A stretch of DNA of 45,615 nucleotides from Gammaproteobacteria bacterium UBA7449. Lineage in GTDB: Bacteria > Pseudomonadota > Gammaproteobacteria > Pseudomonadales > Pseudohongiellaceae. The notes under the pieces were generated by a model. The model was given only the letters and a program-made list of their open reading frames with translations. It made no database searches and had not been told where the DNA came from. Numbering within the stretch: position 1 is the first letter of the stretch; every line of letters begins with the position of its first letter. The stretch covers positions 187,504-233,118 of the forward strand of contig DLPV01000003.1 in NCBI GenBank assembly GCA_002477465.1, in the 5' to 3' direction. This document shows positions 1 to 7,866 of the stretch, piece by piece. Position numbers and translations under genes: made by a program.

Positions 1-99
1 GAGGAAGTGCCACAGGCGATTCGGCGTTTCGAAGAAGCAAAGCACTGCGGCAAGATTGTCGTGTTAGTTGAACCTAATCGCCGGCGTGATGACGAGTAA
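1..99 (+). CDS. C-terminal end of an MDR-superfamily alcohol dehydrogenase / quinone oxidoreductase (partial)
   Basis: The first 32 codons are open in frame 1 and end at TAA (97-99). The visible peptide contains A-I-R-R-F-E-E, then H-C-G-K-I-V-V-L-V. This is the usual ending of zinc-type or quinone-reductase medium-chain dehydrogenases, where a helix is followed by a GK(I/V)V(V/I) beta-strand. The rest of the gene lies outside the window, so substrate and zinc dependence cannot be judged. The last 26 bases overlap the convergent cytochrome c gene. Family assignment is an inference from a very short tail. Confidence 0.6.
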   Translation, partial: EEVPQAIRRFEEAKHCGKIVVLVEPNRRRDDE

Positions 100-952
100 A
101 GAATGCCGCCATGGCATCGCGGTCTTCATCAGTCAGGTTGCTGGTGTTGAACTCGATAACTTCATTCATATCGCCGCCGACAAACTCACCTTCTGGCTTC
201 ATGCCCAGAATTAGAAACAAATCAAAATTGGCAAAGCTCCATTCTTCGAGCGCCTCACCATCAATCGCCTCGACCACCTCTTCTCCCAGTTCGGCACCAG
301 CGAATTCACGACTCCAGTCTGGAATGCCCAGGCCATTTCTAGGCGTGTGACACTCGCCGCAATGAGCAAGATTTCTGGCGAGATAGGCGCCACGAGCGAT
401 TAACTCATCCTCGAATACTTCCGGCTCTGGCTGGGAGAAATCAGCCAGCAAGTTCCAGCCAGCGACCAGCGGGCGCTGCAGCCAAGGTACCAGTTCTGGT
501 TCAGGCTCCTGATAGCGGACTGGGTTCAGCGACATGATATAAGCCGCCATGTCGAGTACGTCCTCATCGGTCAAACCCGCGTAGGCGCGATAGGGAAAGG
601 CTGGGTAGTAGAAGCTGCCATCTGGCGCGCGGCCATGTTTTAGCGCAGCGAGAAAGTCTGCGCCACTCCAGTTACCTATCCCGGTTTCCACATCAGGCGT
701 TATGTTTGGCGCATAAAAAGTCCCGAAATCAGATTCCAAAGCATAGCCACCGCTGGGCACACTCTCATCGTCGTCGCCTTTATGGCAACTGATGCAGCCA
801 CCAGCGATAAACAGATATTCCCCTCTGGCGATAGCCTCAACATCAGTGGGAACAACGGCGCCAGCATCAACCGGTGGTGCTAAAAACAGCCACAGGCTGA
901 CACCAAGGCCAACCGCGGCGAGTCCACCAAACAGGACAGTGATCTTTCTCAT
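74..952 (-). CDS. Membrane-anchored dihaem cytochrome c
   Basis: This 292-residue protein starts with a hydrophobic signal/anchor (residues about 5-25) and has two covalent haem-binding CXXCH motifs: C-I-S-C-H at 53-57 and C-G-E-C-H at 198-202. The duplicated layout, with Y-P-A-F-P-Y between the halves, resembles the cytochrome subunits of periplasmic alcohol/aldehyde dehydrogenases. The usual P-A-M-P-Y axial methionine of domain 1 reads P-A-F-P-Y here. It should act in the periplasm, passing electrons from a dehydrogenase to the respiratory chain. It lies 13 bases downstream of the Old Yellow Enzyme gene on the same strand, so the two are probably co-transcribed. The electron donor is unknown. 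Confidence 0.88.
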   Translation of the reverse strand: MRKITVLFGGLAAVGLGVSLWLFLAPPVDAGAVVPTDVEAIARGEYLFIAGGCISCHKGDDDESVPSGGYALESDFGTFYAPNITPDVETGIGNWSGADFLAALKHGRAPDGSFYYPAFPYRAYAGLTDEDVLDMAAYIMSLNPVRYQEPEPELVPWLQRPLVAGWNLLADFSQPEPEVFEDELIARGAYLARNLAHCGECHTPRNGLGIPDWSREFAGAELGEEVVEAIDGEALEEWSFANFDLFLILGMKPEGEFVGGDMNEVIEFNTSNLTDEDRDAMAAFFTRHHAGD

Positions 953-965
953 AGACTGATTCCGA

Positions 966-2072
966 CTAGACTAATTCGGTAAGCTGATCTTTACTGAAGG
1001 TCTTGATTTTGTCCGTTTCCCCGGTGCGAATCAATTTTGGCCAATCCGGATTTGCCAGCAGGGCACGGCCAACCGCGATCAGGTCAAACTCATCGGCCTC
1101 CATCCGCGTGATGAGCTCATCGATGCCAGCTACCTCGGCAGTGCCTTCCCGATAGGTGGCAATGAACTCTTCGGTGAGACCCACACTGCCCACACTGATG
1201 GTTGGCTTGCCGGTAAGCTTCTTTACCCAGCCTGCCAGATTGAGGTCAGAGCCTTCAAACTCCGGATCCCAGAAACGCCTGTTACTGCAGTGGAATAAAT
1301 CTACACCCGCAGCCGACAGAGGCGTCACAAACTGCTCTAGCTCTTCCGGGCTCTGTGCTAGCCTGGCGTCATAGTCCTGCTGCTTCCATTGCGAAAAACG
1401 CAGTATGATTGGAAAGTCTTCACCGATCGCAGCGCGGATTGACTCAATAATTGCAACCGCAAATTGCGTGCGCTTCACCAGTGAGCCACCGTACTCATCA
1501 TCTCTGACATTGGTGCCTTCCCAGAAGAAATTGTCGATCAAATAACCATGGGCACCGTGCAGCTCCAGAGCATCAAAGCCCAGTGCCTTCGCGTTCACCG
1601 CAGCCTGGGTATAGGCGGCAATCAGATCATCAATTTCTGCTGTTGATAAGGGCTCTAATACTTTCTTTTCCGGGCGCAAATAGCCCGAAGGAGAAACCGT
1701 TTGAAAATCCGGATAGGGTCCTTCGCCAGGTTTGCGAATCACACCCACATGCCACAGCTGGGGCGCGATCTTGCCACCGGCAGCGTGCACCTCTTCCACT
1801 ACTTTGGCCCATCCCTCCAAAGCCTCATCATGAAAGCGAGGAATCTGCACATGGGATGACGCGGCTTTGTGGGGGACCGTGGTGCCCTCGGTAATAACCA
1901 ATCCCACTTCACCTTCAGCGCGACGCCGGTAATAATCACACACACTGTCATCCGGAATACCGCCAGGTGAAAACTGGCGGGTCATAGGCGCCATCACAAT
2001 GCGGTTGGGTAATTCGAGCTTGGGATGAATAAAGGGCCTGAAGAGGGTATCCGTGTTCATTGTTGAATCCAT
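966..2072 (-). CDS. Old Yellow Enzyme-family NADH:flavin oxidoreductase
   Basis: A cytosolic FMN-dependent TIM-barrel ene-reductase of 368 residues from the chosen start. Family signatures are visible: N-R-I-V-M-A-P-M-T near the N terminus, the P-Q-L-W-H-V-G strand, the ligand/flavin motif H-G-A-H-G-Y-L, D-E-Y-G-G-S and the late S-V-G-S-V-G phosphate-binding loop. These enzymes reduce activated C=C bonds, nitro-compounds or quinones with NAD(P)H. The frame stays open upstream to 2231, but that extension has no family similarity, so ATG at 2072 (or 2060) is preferred; neither has a strong ribosome site. It is followed by the dihaem cytochrome gene. Two inverted repeats lie just upstream and suggest inducible control. 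Confidence 0.9.
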   Translation of the reverse strand: MDSTMNTDTLFRPFIHPKLELPNRIVMAPMTRQFSPGGIPDDSVCDYYRRRAEGEVGLVITEGTTVPHKAASSHVQIPRFHDEALEGWAKVVEEVHAAGGKIAPQLWHVGVIRKPGEGPYPDFQTVSPSGYLRPEKKVLEPLSTAEIDDLIAAYTQAAVNAKALGFDALELHGAHGYLIDNFFWEGTNVRDDEYGGSLVKRTQFAVAIIESIRAAIGEDFPIILRFSQWKQQDYDARLAQSPEELEQFVTPLSAAGVDLFHCSNRRFWDPEFEGSDLNLAGWVKKLTGKPTISVGSVGLTEEFIATYREGTAEVAGIDELITRMEADEFDLIAVGRALLANPDWPKLIRTGETDKIKTFSKDQLTELV

Positions 2073-2096
2073 TACTAAAGAAAATTGAGGGCCAGA

Positions 2097-2160
2097 TTGA
2101 GTTCGAAAGTGAGAGCGAAACTCAAAGTCGAGGGGGAGTCTACTTAGAGTCAATGACTCT
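2097..2160 (-). promoter_or_regulatory. Two inverted repeats upstream of the Old Yellow Enzyme gene (operator candidates)
   Basis: Positions 2146-2160 are a perfect palindrome, AGAGTCA-A-TGACTCT. Positions 2097-2105 and 2116-2125 form a second inverted repeat (TTGAGTTCG / CGAAACTCAA) with one unpaired base. Both lie within 90 bases upstream of the OYE start. Ene-reductase genes are often controlled by TetR, MarR or LysR-type repressors, so this is a reasonable operator. No regulator gene is adjacent in the window. Confidence 0.5.
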
Positions 2161-2385
2161 TGTCGAACTGAGATCCTGCAATTTTCCCCTGGCGATTGGT
2201 TTGCGGTGCAAAAACGTCTGAGAAGTAGCAAGGCAGCGGTGCCCTATCTAAGCACAAGCGACTTTGCAAACCGTTGGAAAACCAGTCCACAAACCTATGA
2301 CAGGCCACCAGCAACTATCCTTGCTTGTCCTTTCAAGAACAGACATGGGTTACACTGCAACGACGCTGAATAACAGGATAGTCAA

Positions 2386-2862
2386 TTGCTGGAGTTTGAA
2401 CATCTTGTTCAGGTCAATGACCTGAATGACGCTAAACTTACGCCTATTAGCCGCGAAGCGCTCTGGCAAGGTCTTGAGCTTAGAGCGCGCAATCCACAGA
2501 AATTCAATCGCAGCCTTGAATGCATTGTCAAGCCGCTTGGCCATAATGAATTCCTGCGCACTATCAAAGTTGGCAATAGCCGATTCTGCGAGCATGTGCT
2601 GCTTTATCCAGAACAGAAAATTCACACCAGCACTATCGCAGAAATTGATCAGATTACGGCGCAGAGCGTGACCTGCATCGAAGAGCCAGAAAGCGGGTTT
2701 CTATTCGTACGTTTCAGCTACAAACGCGAACTGGAAGAATCAAATCAACAGGTAGACATGGGCGAACACCTGAAGTCCGCTTACGTGCAGGTTGATCGAG
2801 ATGCCATTGCCATGATTCGCATACTGGCGGAAAGTAAGTTGTTCGACCAAGACAGCAACTAA
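2386..2862 (+). CDS. DUF1857 (AtaL-like, SRPBCC fold) protein
   Basis: This 158-residue cytosolic protein matches the DUF1857 pattern: an N terminus F-E-H-L-V-Q-V-N-D, then L-T-P-I-S-R-E-A-L-W-Q-G-L and R-A-R-N-P-Q-K-F. The family has the helix-grip (START/SRPBCC) fold with a hydrophobic pocket; no reaction is established for bacterial members. The start is TTG, supported by AGGA at 2375-2378, 7 bases upstream; no ATG lies nearby. It is a single-gene unit ending in a strong terminator shared with the convergent neighbour. Confidence 0.78.
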   Translation: MLEFEHLVQVNDLNDAKLTPISREALWQGLELRARNPQKFNRSLECIVKPLGHNEFLRTIKVGNSRFCEHVLLYPEQKIHTSTIAEIDQITAQSVTCIEEPESGFLFVRFSYKRELEESNQQVDMGEHLKSAYVQVDRDAIAMIRILAESKLFDQDSN

Positions 2863-2889
2863 AAAGCCAGGTGTTAACCTGGCTTTTTA
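2861..2889. terminator. Bidirectional intrinsic terminator
   Basis: Perfect stem AAAAAGCCAGG / CCTGGCTTTTT around a 6-base loop, with A-run and T-run on opposite sides. It can end both the DUF1857 gene from the left and the DUF6515-like gene from the right. Confidence 0.9.
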
Positions 2890-2913
2890 GCACTCAGTGC
2901 GATTCCTATTGCC

Positions 2914-3345
2914 TCACACAACGACATAGTAATTATTCACCCGTCGATACGTGACATTGTTAAACCGGTAATGGGTGCGCCCACTTATGCGTACCGTGGA
3001 ATACCCTCTCGGCAAGGTCGTGATTCTGACTCCGGCAACTGGTTTTACCACCGTATACCGGCCCCCATTTCTGACGTGATAAACGCCATCATGGACGAAA
3101 TAAGTGCGGCCAGCATGGACTACTCGGACACGGTTGGCTGGAATCGTATCAAACGTCGCACCGACTAGCGCGCGCGCAACCGCCGTGCGAACGGGCGCTG
3201 GCTTCACAACCACCTGCTTCTCCACCACCACGCGAGTCGCATGAGAATGCGGCCAAAGACGCGGATGGGCTTCGGCAGAGTTAATTCCAAGACTCAGCAT
3301 CATGGCTGCGGTAGCTGCGGTGGCTGTGAGGGTAAACAATTTCAT
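2914..3345 (-). CDS. Small secreted DUF6515-like protein
   Basis: A 143-residue exported protein. A Sec signal peptide spans residues 1-26, with likely cleavage after A-E-A. The mature part is basic and rich in Val, Arg and Tyr, with repeated short beta-like units of the form P-x-G-Y-x-x-V and Y-F-V-H-D-G-V-Y-H-V. This resembles the DUF6515 family (V-V-V-x-G-x-x-Y-Y-Y-x-x-G-x-Y-Y). Function is unknown; such proteins are periplasmic or surface associated. The start has a clear GGAGA about 6 bases upstream. It is monocistronic and converges on the shared terminator at 2861-2889. Confidence 0.72.
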   Translation of the reverse strand: MKLFTLTATAATAAMMLSLGINSAEAHPRLWPHSHATRVVVEKQVVVKPAPVRTAVARALVGATFDTIPANRVRVVHAGRTYFVHDGVYHVRNGGRYTVVKPVAGVRITTLPRGYSTVRISGRTHYRFNNVTYRRVNNYYVVV

Positions 3346-3391
3346 TTTCAGTCTCCTTTAGCTGAACCAGATGGCTCAATTACTTTTCAAA

Positions 3392-3436
3392 CGCTTCATG
3401 CCGGCTTGCTTAATAAAACGCGGCAAGCCTGAAGCG
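3392..3436 (-). terminator. Long imperfect hairpin, probable end of the SUMF1 operon
   Basis: Outer arms CGCTTCA (3392-3398) and TGAAGCG (3430-3436) and inner arms GGCTTGC (3403-3409) and GCAAGCC (3423-3429) pair perfectly, with a 4-base bulge and a 13-base loop. It follows the SUMF1 gene stop on the minus strand. The U-tract after it is weak, so it may be an inefficient terminator or an element in the leader of the next gene. Confidence 0.5.
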
Positions 3437-3489
3437 GTTGACAGAGACAGGTCTTCAAACGAACAAAAAGTGTGAGCTAATCGGCAATT

Positions 3490-4443
3490 TCAGCGAGCGC
3501 TGATAGCGATGCGAAAACCGATGGCGATGTTGCGCACGCCGGGATCGACCCCGCCGCGCACTGCAGCGCGAATATTGGCAAGACCATCTGCAAAGGAACC
3601 GCCGCGCATAATCCAGATGGCATCCTCTGACAGATTCTCCATGTCGTCTTCATCGGAAAAGGGATAGGGCTGCATGGGGCTTGCGGTCATTTCCCAGACA
3701 TTACCGGACATATCAGACAGACCCCAGGCACAGACCCGGCAATTCAAGGCGTTGACAGCCCGTGGGCGAGAACCGTTGAAATTGGCCACCTCCTCCGCCG
3801 CCGCATTGCGCCAGGGAAATACCTGACCCTCAGTACCGCGAGCAGCTTTTTCCCACTCCGCCTCAGAAGGCAAGGTGACACGCCCTCCGGCTTCTAGGAA
3901 GCTTTTTAGCTCAGTCGGGGTATCCAGCGATTCTCGCAGTTGCGCGTCCAGCCAACGCGTATAGGCCAGAGCCTCAGGCCATGTAATGTAAGTCACTGGC
4001 AAATCAGCTGGGCCAGTGAGCGGCACTTCGCCAGCCTCTTCTCCGATCGCATTCAGATAAGCTGCAAACTGAGCCACACTGGTTTCATAGCGAGAGATGT
4101 AGTATCTGGGTAGGTCCACGCGACCTTGTCTACGCGTATTCGACCAGCGCTCATTCTGGTAAGCCATGCGGTCAAGCGCAGGGTTGCTGCCCATGGTGAA
4201 ACTACCGGCTGGAATCTCAACAAATCCCAGTAAGGGATCGTCCGCTAGATACCACTGCTCCGGAAGAAACCCTGGCAAGGTGCCGGGCAATGGAATCGCG
4301 GCTAATTGTTCAGTTTGGGGTTTTCGCAGAACCTGCTGCTGATAGAGGAATGTTGCAACAACCACTATGACAACGCTCATCACGCTGAATCCAATTGTGC
4401 GGCTTGGCACTTTGGGTTCAGCGGTCTGTTGGTCATCATTCAT
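3490..4443 (-). CDS. Membrane-anchored SUMF1/FGE-fold protein without FGE catalytic cysteines
   Basis: A 317-residue protein with one N-terminal membrane segment (about 18-36) and a periplasmic SUMF1 (formylglycine-generating enzyme-like) domain. Domain marks are F-V-E-I-P-A-G-S-F-T-M-G-S, the P-V-T-Y-I-T-W-P-E-A segment, L-P-S-E-A-E-W-E-K-A-A-R-G, D-M-S-G-N-V-W-E-M and the ending M-R-G-G-S-F. The cysteine pair that binds copper in true FGE, just after R-G-G-S, is absent, so sulfatase activation is unlikely; a binding or structural role is more probable. Its ATG overlaps the upstream RnfD-like stop codon (ATGA), which implies translational coupling and joint function. Confidence 0.85.
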   Translation of the reverse strand: MNDDQQTAEPKVPSRTIGFSVMSVVIVVVATFLYQQQVLRKPQTEQLAAIPLPGTLPGFLPEQWYLADDPLLGFVEIPAGSFTMGSNPALDRMAYQNERWSNTRRQGRVDLPRYYISRYETSVAQFAAYLNAIGEEAGEVPLTGPADLPVTYITWPEALAYTRWLDAQLRESLDTPTELKSFLEAGGRVTLPSEAEWEKAARGTEGQVFPWRNAAAEEVANFNGSRPRAVNALNCRVCAWGLSDMSGNVWEMTASPMQPYPFSDEDDMENLSEDAIWIMRGGSFADGLANIRAAVRGGVDPGVRNIAIGFRIAISAR

Positions 4444-6041
4444 ATATTGGCCCTGGTGTTATTACAGGCAAAGGCCCAGTCATGCTCGCAAGCGCGAGCA
4501 TACAGCTCGTCCTCTGACCAATCGAGCAGGTTGCGACTGCCCTCGCGCAACAATAGTCGCAAATCCAGAGAACGAGGATCGGCACGGGCGATGCGGTCCT
4601 CTGCAAGCAAGTTAGTGCAGCCAGCCTGAAATTTCAGCTCACAGGACTGGGAAAAATATCTAATCGCCATAGCTTCATCTTTCTCGACGATAACTCCTTC
4701 CCGGTACACCGCGCCCAATTCATTGCAGGCCCATCCCGCGTTATCTACGCAGTAAGTGGTTTGCAACTGCACCAGACGTTCACAGCTGTTTGCCTTGCCA
4801 ACAGCACAGGCCTGCTCCCAGAAAGGAAGGCTGTCTCCCGTGTGCCTGCCGTCAGTCTTACCCTGCATACTCATCAAGGCGAAGACCACCACCCAAAGAC
4901 TCATATGGGCAAGGTTTGCGCGCCCGCCGAACCAGGAGTCGTTCCATAAATTGAGTACAGCCTTGGAGTCGATTGAGCGCACCATCCGATCTATGGCGAT
5001 GACGCTAAGGTTGAGAAGAGGCACACACAAAAGTTTGTCGTAGAAAGTAGGCGCGCCGAATGCGGCGAGTACGGTGTACAGCGCAAACACACCAATGCCG
5101 TAAAGCATGCCAAAAAACATCTTGCCCAGCGGCGTACGCGGCGACGTGGATGGATCAGTGACCAGCAGATGCAGTCCAAGAAACACTGCGGCCGGAATAT
5201 CAGAGTCAATGAAATAAGGCACACCAGCGGTAGCAGAATACAGCGCGCTGAGTCCAAACAGTGTAATCGCGGCCATACCAGCGACCAGGGTAATGGAGAA
5301 GAAATACATCACCACGAGGCCGATCAGAAACAGGAAGGTATAGATATTCGGCGCCAGGGTGAGGGTCGAGGCGATTTCCTGGCCCCAGGTCAGGCTGGTT
5401 GTGTTGGTGACAATCAGCAGCAGCGAAAAAATACCCAGCGCGAAGGCTGAGGGGTTAAAGATATGCACGTTGCGCCCTTCACGGTTCCAGCGCACATACT
5501 CTTTACCCATAAAGCCGACGGCGATCATCATGAACTGCAGATAGAACCAATCATCCCGGAACCACAGGAACAGATTGGTGCTAAAAATGATCGGAATAGG
5601 GCCAAAACCAAGGGTGTAGTCGCGCTTTCGCGACCAGGACAGCAGGATGTCGAAGCCAAAGGCAAACAGCACCTGCGCCGCCAGCAGCAGCATATGTTCG
5701 TAAACCGGGTTCCAGTGATACCCCCAGTACAGGTAAACGCTGAACTGGATGAACATCTGGATATAGTGTTGCGGGCGCAACACAATATTAAAGCCGTAAG
5801 ACTCCCCGTTCTGTCGCACCATCAGGGCCTGATACACCTGCCAAATCGCGAGGGCCGCGGCAGCGCCAAAGAATGACAGCGTTAGCGCCTCATTGCCCTG
5901 TACTCGCGGCGTGAATGCCAGTAGCAACAAGCCCGCTGTCAGGCACGCCGGAAACTTGAAATTACCCAGGCTAGCACCCCGCTCCGGACTGCCTGATTGC
6001 CGGGACGGCTGCTTGTGTTTGCTCTGTGCGAGAGTGGCCAT
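4440..6041 (-). CDS. Stand-alone RnfD/NqrB-like membrane protein with Sel1-like C-terminal repeats
   Basis: This 533-residue protein has about nine to ten membrane segments over residues 30-390. The family motif N-V-H-I-F-N-P-S-A-F lies near 191-200, and T-D-P-S-T-S-P-R-T-P-L-G near 295-306, the segment that in RnfD/NqrB carries the covalent FMN threonine. After the last membrane helix, residues about 405-485 form cysteine-rich Sel1-like repeats (W-A-C-N-E-L-G-A-V-Y-R-E-G then A-I-R-Y-F-S-Q-S-C-E-L). ATG at 6041 is preferred over GTG at 6053 because GAGGAG lies immediately upstream of the ATG. No rnfA, B, C, E or G is present. The only partner is the overlapping SUMF1 gene. It may be a flavin-bearing transmembrane redox protein; the substrate is unknown. 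Confidence 0.78.
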   Translation of the reverse strand: MATLAQSKHKQPSRQSGSPERGASLGNFKFPACLTAGLLLLAFTPRVQGNEALTLSFFGAAAALAIWQVYQALMVRQNGESYGFNIVLRPQHYIQMFIQFSVYLYWGYHWNPVYEHMLLLAAQVLFAFGFDILLSWSRKRDYTLGFGPIPIIFSTNLFLWFRDDWFYLQFMMIAVGFMGKEYVRWNREGRNVHIFNPSAFALGIFSLLLIVTNTTSLTWGQEIASTLTLAPNIYTFLFLIGLVVMYFFSITLVAGMAAITLFGLSALYSATAGVPYFIDSDIPAAVFLGLHLLVTDPSTSPRTPLGKMFFGMLYGIGVFALYTVLAAFGAPTFYDKLLCVPLLNLSVIAIDRMVRSIDSKAVLNLWNDSWFGGRANLAHMSLWVVVFALMSMQGKTDGRHTGDSLPFWEQACAVGKANSCERLVQLQTTYCVDNAGWACNELGAVYREGVIVEKDEAMAIRYFSQSCELKFQAGCTNLLAEDRIARADPRSLDLRLLLREGSRNLLDWSEDELYARACEHDWAFACNNTRANI

Positions 6042-6095
6042 ACTGCTCCTCACTATCCACCGAAAAAGACGCCCCGAAGCATAAACCAGCTATAG

Positions 6096-6133
6096 GGCCA
6101 ATTCAATTTGACCGCAGCACCGGTGAATTGGCC
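6096..6133. promoter_or_regulatory. Perfect 10-bp inverted repeat between divergent genes
   Basis: GGCCAATTCA at 6096-6105 and its exact reverse complement TGAATTGGCC at 6124-6133 are separated by 18 bases. The dyad lies 55-92 bases upstream of the RnfD-like gene and 94-131 bases upstream of the secreted protein gene at 6227. The arms are centred about 28 bases apart, roughly three helical turns, which suits a tetrameric regulator or two dimers. No regulator gene is nearby. Confidence 0.5.
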
Positions 6134-6226
6134 ACAATATCCTTGAAAAACAGCAGGAACAGGCGTAGCTTCTACAGGTTCGCGGTGCAGTATACCGCCT
6201 TTTTATAACAAGATTTGGAGGTTGAA

Positions 6227-7252
6227 ATGCACAACCTGAGCCCTACCAAACTCTCACTCGCCTTGGCCAGCTTTTGCCTTGCTGCCACAGCTCTTGTGCA
6301 GGGGGTTTCTGCCCAGGAAAGCGATTTTCCACGCAACGAATTCGGTCAACCAGATTTCCAGGGTTTTTACACTTTCCGCACCATCACGCCCCTGCAGCGC
6401 CCGCGGGAACTGGAACACATGGAAGTTCTCACACTAGAACAGGCTAAAGAATGGGAAGCCTACGAAAATCGCCGTCAGAACCGCGATCTCATCATCGATT
6501 CAGTCGGAGGTGCTGGCTATCCGCCAGGGGTAATCTCCTATAACGAATTCTGGTATGAACGGGGCAGTGAAACCATCGCCGATCGGCGCACATCCCTGAT
6601 CTACGATCCACCCAATGGCCGCGTGCCACCTTTGAACGATGCAGGACGCGAGCGCCGCGCAGCTTACCAGCAAATGGTTTTCGAAAGCGCTGGTCCAGAA
6701 GGACGCACCACGGTCGACCGCTGTATCACCGGGTTTGTTGGTGGGCCACCCATGATTCCAGGCTCGTACAACAACAATATGCAGTTGGTACAAACCGCCA
6801 ATCACGTGATGATCCTGAATGAGATGGTTCACACTGCCCGAATCATTCCCTATGCCGATGAATTCGACATCAAACAGGGCAAATGGGAAGGCAACTCTAT
6901 CGCGCGCTGGGAAGATGACACCCTGGTCATTGAAACCAAGGGCTGGCACCACAGTTACAACCTGCGCGGCATGTCCGACCAGGCCCATGTTATCGAGCGC
7001 TTCTCCCGCGCTGATGACAATAGCTTGACCTACGACTTCACCGTGACAGACCCCAAGTCCTGGGACGAAGCCTGGTCGGCACGAGTGCCTTTGCGGGCTT
7101 CAGCCGATCCTGTCTATGAGTATGCCTGTCACGAAGGCAATCACGGCTTAATGGGAATTCTCGCCGGCTGGCGTCGCTATGAGGTCATGGGCTTTAATGG
7201 CGACGGCTCGCCCAAGTCAGAAACCGGTATCGTGCCAACCGCTGAAAACTAG
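6227..7252 (+). CDS. Secreted protein of the uncharacterised D-G-x-P-D / Y-E-Y-A-C-H-E-G-N family
   Basis: A 341-residue exported protein with a Sec signal peptide over residues 1-29 (cleavage likely after V-S-A). The mature protein begins with F-G-Q-P-D-F-Q-G-F-Y, a variant of the G-x-P-D-h-x-G-x-W opening known from many secreted acidobacterial and marine proteobacterial proteins. It contains W-E-D-D-T-L-V-I-E-T-K-G-W and V-I-E-R-F-S-R, and ends with Y-E-Y-A-C-H-E-G-N. The family has no named activity that I know. ATG at 6227 is chosen because GGAGG lies at 6217-6221; the frame opens 12 bases earlier at a TTG that would place the Shine-Dalgarno inside the gene. It ends in a strong terminator. 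Confidence 0.75.
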   Translation: MHNLSPTKLSLALASFCLAATALVQGVSAQESDFPRNEFGQPDFQGFYTFRTITPLQRPRELEHMEVLTLEQAKEWEAYENRRQNRDLIIDSVGGAGYPPGVISYNEFWYERGSETIADRRTSLIYDPPNGRVPPLNDAGRERRAAYQQMVFESAGPEGRTTVDRCITGFVGGPPMIPGSYNNNMQLVQTANHVMILNEMVHTARIIPYADEFDIKQGKWEGNSIARWEDDTLVIETKGWHHSYNLRGMSDQAHVIERFSRADDNSLTYDFTVTDPKSWDEAWSARVPLRASADPVYEYACHEGNHGLMGILAGWRRYEVMGFNGDGSPKSETGIVPTAEN

Positions 7253-7310
7253 GCAACAGCCGCTTCAGCAGCGAGGCAAGAAAAGGTTCTCAAATAGCCC
7301 CCAACAACAA

Positions 7311-7339
7311 GGCCAGCTCCACCAGAGCTGGCCTTTTTT
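7311..7339 (+). terminator. Intrinsic terminator
   Basis: Nine-pair stem GGCCAGCTC / GAGCTGGCC with a 5-base loop, followed by six T. It ends the transcript of the secreted protein gene at 6227-7252. Confidence 0.92.
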
Positions 7340-7410
7340 CTGGATTGAGAATGATCTGGCAGCCAATCGCCGGGGTATCTGAATTCAGTCGCCTCGAGTT
7401 TTTGATTAGA

Positions 7411-7866
7411 ATGTCTCCCACTATGACCCTAAACAATCCCAGTGCGTTATTCGGCGTTTTCATGCTCGTCTTGCTATCAACGGCGACAGCGCGCGCCGAA
7501 GTGCATTCCGTATTTGTCCAGTCGCGGCTGGATTACAACGCAATCCTGATAACGGAGGTAGATGTCCTGTTCGTCTACAATGATGCAGTGCTCGATGGCT
7601 TTCCCGCCACCAAGACTGAATGGTATTCCAACAAGAGAGGTTTTCTCGAGAGTGCAGGAGACCACGTTGACCTAGTGAGCATCTTTGTCCCTCAAGGCTT
7701 TGATTCGGAAATGGCGAGCCTGCCGCAGCGCCGGGCTGATGCGATCAAGATTTTTGTGTTTGGCCAACACGATGGCTCCACGCGCGCGCCCATAGACATT
7801 ACCGACTTTGAAAACGTGCTGGTGGAAATCGATCAGTTCGGGATTCTGGTATCAGAGCGCAATTAG
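7411..7866 (+). CDS. Small exported protein of unknown function
   Basis: About 151 residues from ATG at 7411 (a second ATG at 7423 is equally possible; neither has a strong ribosome site). A signal peptide covers roughly residues 13-29, ending A-R-A. The mature protein has alternating beta-like segments including V-D-V-L-F-V-Y-N-D and T-E-W-Y-S-N-K-R-G-F. This recalls, only loosely, small periplasmic proteins or lipoproteins with the pattern D-x-x-h-V-Y-D plus W-F/Y. No lipobox cysteine is visible. Its charged, soluble mature part suggests the periplasm. I do not recognise a family. Confidence 0.55.
   Translation: MSPTMTLNNPSALFGVFMLVLLSTATARAEVHSVFVQSRLDYNAILITEVDVLFVYNDAVLDGFPATKTEWYSNKRGFLESAGDHVDLVSIFVPQGFDSEMASLPQRRADAIKIFVFGQHDGSTRAPIDITDFENVLVEIDQFGILVSERN

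Noticed and set aside
2073..2231. 53-residue upstream extension of the Old Yellow Enzyme
   Set aside because: It has no counterpart in the family and would bury both inverted repeats inside coding sequence; a start at 2072 fits better.
3490..4443. Genuine formylglycine-generating enzyme
   Set aside because: No cysteine pair follows the R-G-G-S motif and no sulfatase gene is nearby.
5463..5876. 137-codon open frame opposite the RnfD-like gene
   Set aside because: Antisense to a membrane protein with recognisable motifs; no ribosome site and a composition typical of a reverse reading.
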